Of a stretch of DNA of 64,000 nt, positions 60,257 through 64,000 are shown in pieces. Position 1 is the stretch's first letter, and each line of letters starts with the position of its first letter. Origin of the DNA: a virus; the IMG/VR virus record IMGVR_UViG_3300035180_001778, positions 124,001 through 188,000 of that record; one strand, written 5' to 3'. The notes under the pieces were generated by a model. That model made no database searches, had not been told where the DNA came from, and saw nothing but the letters and a program-made list of their open reading frames with translations. Position numbers and translations under genes: made by a program.

Positions 60257-60892
60257 CTAACGCGGGAAAGCCGCGGTACAGACGATGGAGAAAGGCACAG
60301 ACCCCCCGCCACCTCGAACCCACAAGCTCCCCTGTGTTGAATTCAAGCCGAATTGCGAAACAGCGTTGGGCAGCACCTTCGATTCTGCTCCGTCCTGTTC
60401 CATAGACACGAACAGAGAGTTGGCCGCATCCTGGTTGTGGACCCTGAAGTCCTGCATCAGCCGAGGGAAGTCGATCTGTAGGGACCCCGTGCTGTCCGAC
60501 GCATTGGGGGCTGTACCCTGAATCGTAACCGCCCCAATCCCATGTTGAGCCGTATCCGCCAGGATGAGTCCAGCGGCCGAGACCTGGACTTCGCTACCCC
60601 CAAAAGGGACCCGCCAGAGCTGGAGCCAGAAGGACTTCCCGTCGGGGATGCTGTAGGTCGTCGGATTGAAGACGATCCTGACTTGCCGTCCCGAGGTCGG
60701 CTGAGCACCCACAACGGCGATGTTGATCGCCGGGTCAAGGAAGCCGACGTTCGTCGAGTCCAAGAACGTGGTGAAGGACCCATCGAAGTTCGCCGCCCAC
60801 TTGAGACGGTAGGTCTGGGTCCCATCGACCAAGGGAGTGACCAGATCGACGATAGGGGCTCGCCGCCTGATGACTGAAAACGTTCTGTTCAT
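60257..60892 (-). CDS. Beta-sandwich virion protein (211 aa)
   Basis: Strand-rich with a hydrophobic core pattern (YSIPDGKSFWLQLWRVPFGG). It overlaps the upstream zinc-ribbon gene by ATGA. No known motif. The 61-nt gap before the next gene shows nothing clear. Confidence 0.6.
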   Translation of the reverse strand: MNRTFSVIRRRAPIVDLVTPLVDGTQTYRLKWAANFDGSFTTFLDSTNVGFLDPAINIAVVGAQPTSGRQVRIVFNPTTYSIPDGKSFWLQLWRVPFGGSEVQVSAAGLILADTAQHGIGAVTIQGTAPNASDSTGSLQIDFPRLMQDFRVHNQDAANSLFVSMEQDGAESKVLPNAVSQFGLNSTQGSLWVRGGGGSVPFSIVCTAAFPR

Positions 60893-61299
60893 CCTGCCTT
60901 CTCCTTCTGGACAAGAGGATCATACGTTGCAGCGAGATGGTTGCCGTTTTCAGACCGGGCAACCTCCTGTGCTTCCTTCCAAGTTCCGGTGTCCATCCCC
61001 TTGTAGTTCGGGATGAGCCGCGACTTGAAGACGTGATCCCGTTCCTTCTTGGCGAGGATCTCTCGACGCCGGGCCCTCAGCTTGTTCTCGATGAGAGCCT
61101 TCCCCGGCCAACCCCCACTCTCCCCATCCTTCAGAACGAAGCTGATCTCCCCCGGGCTGAAGACGATCTCCACTTTCCCTTGGCAAGAGGAGCACTCCAG
61201 GAGCTTCACTCCGAGCTTCACCACTTCGTAATCCGAGAAGGAAAGACGGAGACTGTTGGTGACCTGGCACCCAAGACAGCGAGACGTGTAGGTAGGCAT
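60889..61299 (-). CDS. Zinc-ribbon protein (FmdB-like) with basic tail (136 aa)
   Basis: ATG at 61299 with AAAGGAA upstream. PTYTSRCLGC and a second CSSC near residue 37 form a zinc ribbon like that of the gene at 43119-43568. The C-terminal half is basic and helical (RARRREILAKKERDHVFKSR), suggesting nucleic-acid binding or a virion assembly role. Confidence 0.6.
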   Translation of the reverse strand: MPTYTSRCLGCQVTNSLRLSFSDYEVVKLGVKLLECSSCQGKVEIVFSPGEISFVLKDGESGGWPGKALIENKLRARRREILAKKERDHVFKSRLIPNYKGMDTGTWKEAQEVARSENGNHLAATYDPLVQKEKAG

Positions 61300-61312
61300 T
61301 CTGATTCCTTTT

Positions 61313-62116
61313 TCATTTTGGAGGCGGAACCTCCCATTTGCGAACGAAGTCGAGCACGGCTGCAACGTGTTTGCACACGCGGTTTTCGCGCTCCGGATCT
61401 GTGACGTTTGGAGCTGAGGCTGTACCTCTGGGCTTCCCATCAATGTATCCTTCTTGCTTCGCGTGGTATTCGGGTCCCTGCCACTGCCAGGAAGGACACG
61501 AGCAAGCGAAGTGAAGGTCCATCTTGGTCAACTTGACGACCTTCCCAAGACGGGTAGCCTTGAGCCGGACGACCTTGGGACCCTTGCCGGAGTCGACTGC
61601 GAAGATCCAGCGCAGATTGCCGGCGTCCACCCTTTTGAGGGTCACCCGGCACTTCTTGGCTCGATCTCGAATCTGACGGGACAACCCCTGCTCAATGTGC
61701 TCGACCCGAGCGGCCGTCATCACCCGAACGGGAGCCCGCTCCATGAAGAACATGTGGGCAACGAAAGAGGCGGTCAGACCTTCAGGATGGCCTTCTCGGT
61801 AGGGGTACTTCGGTTTCGCAGAGTCATCCTGCTTCCCACCCCCGCTCCAGCCAATCCCATCATGCTTGTCCGCGTTGTCCTCGTTGACGTCGGGATGCGA
61901 TTGGTCCTTGAGGAGATCGTCGGCGTTGTCCACATCATAGATGGACGTGTCCGTACCCCGGTCCGAATCCCTGGAGTCACTCTCGGGCTTGTTGTAGGTG
62001 CTCTGCCCCGGGATGTCCTTGTCAAGAGACAAACCGCGAGGCGAAGGACCCCCACCAGGGAGCTTGGACTCTCCAGTGGGACCCACCCAAGAGGACACAG
62101 AGTATCGACTCACCAT
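61313..62116 (-). CDS. SWIM-type zinc-finger protein (267 aa)
   Basis: Residues 1-110 are polar and disordered. Residues about 130-205 form a beta/alpha domain. The end carries CSC at about 206-208 and CKH at about 249-251 (pattern C-x-C-x(n)-C-x-H), the SWIM signature, used in DNA or protein binding. It is somewhat unusual among virion-type genes. A regulatory or packaging-related role is possible but not shown. Confidence 0.7.
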   Translation of the reverse strand: MVSRYSVSSWVGPTGESKLPGGGPSPRGLSLDKDIPGQSTYNKPESDSRDSDRGTDTSIYDVDNADDLLKDQSHPDVNEDNADKHDGIGWSGGGKQDDSAKPKYPYREGHPEGLTASFVAHMFFMERAPVRVMTAARVEHIEQGLSRQIRDRAKKCRVTLKRVDAGNLRWIFAVDSGKGPKVVRLKATRLGKVVKLTKMDLHFACSCPSWQWQGPEYHAKQEGYIDGKPRGTASAPNVTDPERENRVCKHVAAVLDFVRKWEVPPPK

Positions 62117-62430
62117 GCCGGCGGAGGCTTGAACTTCCGTAGCTTGTCCGCCAGAACTTCAGCGGAGCGAAATGCTTGACCGATTTGATGGTCAAGCTCG
62201 TAGAGAACATCGCGGGTATCCTGAACCTGACGGTCGCCCGGACCAGGGTATCCGCTGACACCCTGAAAGTCCTCCTTCAGAGCTTGAACGTGATCGTTCA
62301 CATCACGAAGAGGGCGACGCAATTCGATGCGTTTCTTCACGAGAGCTTCAAGCTCTCCGGCAAGCTTGTCCGGAGACACAGCATCGGATGCTTGAAGAAA
62401 TCGCGCACTGACACGATCTTCAATAGACAT
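62110..62430 (-). CDS. Coiled-coil protein with DRVxxRF N-terminal tag (106 aa)
   Basis: ATG at 62430 follows the upstream stop by 1 nt. The N-terminus SIEDRVSARFLQASD resembles that of the protein at 14722 (AITDRVAKRFWSSED). Residues 20-95 are helical (LAGELEALVKKRIELRRPL). It overlaps the next gene by 7 nt. Confidence 0.6.
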   Translation of the reverse strand: MSIEDRVSARFLQASDAVSPDKLAGELEALVKKRIELRRPLRDVNDHVQALKEDFQGVSGYPGPGDRQVQDTRDVLYELDHQIGQAFRSAEVLADKLRKFKPPPAW

Positions 62431-62431
62431 C

Positions 62432-63862
62432 TCAGTGCTTGTCCTTGACGACGTTCTTGTTCTTCTCCCACTGGTCGGCGGCCTTCTCGGCATCCTCATC
62501 CGACATGCTGGGGTTGGCCTTCTGGAAGCCCTTCATGACGTCCTCGCGGGAGTTGGCCTGCTGAAAGATGGCGGACTGCATGGTCGCCGCATCCATCTGC
62601 ATCGAGTCGGCGAGCACCTTCCGAAGGACGGACGCGAGCTGCGTCCGGCTCGGGTTCTTCTGCGTCGACAGGGTCGTTGCCGCCTGTTGGAAGAAGCGTG
62701 AAGCCTTCTTCGAGATGTCCCCAGCCTGACGCTGGTTCCCCTCCAGGTGGGCGATGAGAGAGACGAGACGAGCCATCGGGACCTTGCCCGTGGCATCGGC
62801 AATCTCTGCCATCTTGAGGAGTTCCGCAGCCGCTTCTTTCGTGTTCTTCATGATCGTGTGCCTTTCTTGGGGGTGGTAACTTGCTTGTCTCGGTCCTGCA
62901 CAGGCCTCACCAACAGCCCGTGCGAGATCCACCACCTGATCTCCCACGTAACTCAAGATGTTTTCGACAACCGCCTGTTTACCCAGATTGCCTTCAATCT
63001 GGTCAAGCGCGTTCTCAATGTCGCGGATGGCTTTGGGGAGCTTATCTCGACGAGGATTGGGGCTTTCAAGTCCCTGGTTGAAAGCGTTACCCATCTCCCG
63101 GAATGTTGCCGAGCCTGCCTGTTTTGTAGCCATTGTCGTGCTCTCATCTCTTGCGAAAAGCCCCAAAAACTTCGGGGGATTGATAGGCTTCAAGGGTTCA
63201 GGCCCATTGAACGGAGGCGGATCCTTGTTCAAGGCAGCCGTCATGCCCATCATCGACGCCAGGTTGTAACAGGCGTTGGCGAGCTTGTTGAGAAGAGGCT
63301 TGGGCTCTGCCTTCGGAGCGTTCTTCTTGGCGAATGCTTCGACTTCATTCAACACCGAGGTGCCTTCAGAGATCACCCCTCGGATGTCGACGTTGTCGGA
63401 GCCAAACCGACCCCCCGAATGGACCCCGCCCTCGTAAGAGGCGATCAGCTCCCGGAGAATCTTCTCCCCAACTTGAGCTTCCTTGTCTGTGGACCGGCGC
63501 TTCAAATAGGGCAGACGGATGTCCTGAAGAACACCTTCAAGTTCCTCCGCCTTTTCAGGCTTGAGATTCTGCTTGATTTCTTCGTAGTCGAGGCGAGCGG
63601 CAGCCATGGCCGATGCGTCCAAAGCCTTGTCGAGCTTGAACAGCATGTCGGGAATCCCGTGGATCAAATGCCCCGCCACCTCGAAGAGCTGATCCCGATT
63701 TTCGGCCTTGTCGATGAGGTCGACGGCTTCTTGAACGTACTTCTTGAGTTGTGCTGTACGGAGACGGGCGTCTCCCAGCTCTTCAATGAGGTACACGACG
63801 ACGCCGGAAGCGTTCTTTTCGTGTCCTGATCGACTCAGACAACCGCCGCTAGATTCTGTCAT
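62432..63862 (-). CDS. Large helical protein (476 aa), unknown
   Basis: Almost entirely helical. Two parts are separated around residues 230-250 by a Pro/Lys/Asn linker (PPPFNGPEPLKPINPPKF). The second part again contains MKNTKEAAAELLKMAEIADA at about residue 338, which could be an internal start (AAAGG upstream). The C-terminal 45 residues include an acidic SMSDEDAEKAADQW helix. Scaffold, virion-internal or assembly roles are possible. A start-overlapping hairpin precedes it. Confidence 0.6.
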   Translation of the reverse strand: MTESSGGCLSRSGHEKNASGVVVYLIEELGDARLRTAQLKKYVQEAVDLIDKAENRDQLFEVAGHLIHGIPDMLFKLDKALDASAMAAARLDYEEIKQNLKPEKAEELEGVLQDIRLPYLKRRSTDKEAQVGEKILRELIASYEGGVHSGGRFGSDNVDIRGVISEGTSVLNEVEAFAKKNAPKAEPKPLLNKLANACYNLASMMGMTAALNKDPPPFNGPEPLKPINPPKFLGLFARDESTTMATKQAGSATFREMGNAFNQGLESPNPRRDKLPKAIRDIENALDQIEGNLGKQAVVENILSYVGDQVVDLARAVGEACAGPRQASYHPQERHTIMKNTKEAAAELLKMAEIADATGKVPMARLVSLIAHLEGNQRQAGDISKKASRFFQQAATTLSTQKNPSRTQLASVLRKVLADSMQMDAATMQSAIFQQANSREDVMKGFQKANPSMSDEDAEKAADQWEKNKNVVKDKH

Positions 63863-63892
63863 GAGCCATCTCCATCACCGGGAGACGGCTCA
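63862..63892 (-). promoter_or_regulatory. Hairpin that covers the ribosome-binding site of the 476-residue gene
   Basis: TGAGCCGTCTCC and GGAGATGGCTCA pair over 12 bp (one G-U) around 7 nt. The 3' arm holds GGAG and ends on the first base of the start codon. It could act as a translational switch or as an attenuator after the upstream gene. Confidence 0.45.
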
Positions 63893-63908
63893 CAAGAGAA
63901 CTATGGTT

Positions 63909-64000
63909 TCAGCCCTCGAAAGCCTGGGGGAACTCCGAGAGAAGCATCTGCTTCATGTCGTCGCCCTCGGCTGCGAAGACGGCCTTGAGGACATCGTGAC
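63909..64000 (-). CDS. C-terminal end of an upstream gene, 5' part off the window
   Basis: The frame open to the right edge ends in TGA at 63909 and reads HDVLKAVFAAEGDDMKQMLL near its end. Composition and position suggest another virion or assembly gene. Too short to identify. Confidence 0.6.
   Translation of the reverse strand, partial: HDVLKAVFAAEGDDMKQMLLSEFPQAFEG

Noticed and set aside
1-64000. UGA recoding in this phage
   Set aside because: TGA is used as a normal stop in many genes, including tightly coupled TGATG overlaps.
1-64000. CRISPR array, rRNA, integrase, attachment site or origin
   Set aside because: No regularly spaced repeats, rRNA-like sequence, integrase or iteron cluster was seen.

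Overview
The window is about 64 kb of a large tailed-phage genome with a contractile tail, i.e. a myovirus of probable jumbo size. The evidence is a near-complete tail module: sheath, tube, two probable assembly chaperones, tape measure, hub, spike and very long baseplate or fibre proteins. Base composition is GC-rich by eye (around 60 percent). No bacterial housekeeping gene, rRNA, integrase or CRISPR array is visible. The host cannot be named; GC content and codon choice only suggest a GC-rich bacterium. Almost everything is on the minus strand, so transcription runs from high to low coordinates. Genes are densely packed, often with start/stop overlaps of the TGATG or ATGA kind.

Reading in the direction of transcription, 64000 to 51700 holds small virion-type proteins, Ig/TIG-like and LamG-like surface proteins, a SWIM zinc-finger protein, two zinc-ribbon proteins (one further downstream at 43119), and a protein joining an Acb2/Tad1-like cyclic-nucleotide-binding hairpin domain to two capsid-like repeats. 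From 50744 to 43119 comes a neck/tail-completion-like block, which also carries a Dps-family ferritin with all five ferroxidase ligands and an actin-like ATPase. The sheath gene (42956-38298) is far larger than usual.

From 38187 to about 23091 the tail module is interrupted by roughly 15 kb of accessory genes. These are homing endonucleases, YodC- and YjzC-like small proteins, a UvrD-type helicase with a novel N-terminus, a cyclic-phosphate-processing receiver protein, many short unknowns, and a tRNA-like cluster. The tail programme resumes with the tube (22377-23087), chaperones, tape measure (16441-19878), two proteins sharing a tail domain (one with a CHAP/NlpC-like hydrolase), hub, spike and baseplate proteins, and runs off the left edge.

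The most unusual feature is at 33689-34018. Two tRNA-like genes each have the 3' half (T-arm and acceptor 3' strand) placed before the 5' half (acceptor 5' strand and D-arm). The separated acceptor strands are perfectly complementary, 7 of 7, in both. Both also carry matching flanking sequences. This is the layout of circularly permuted tRNA genes.

Short plus-strand genes (15997-16440, 22151-22387, 34937-35729, 51113-51364) sit between minus-strand transcription units and look like independently expressed morons. A hexamer, GGTGTA, lies exactly 10 nt before the start codon of at least seven genes on both strands and near several others, suggesting a phage-specific promoter or start signal.
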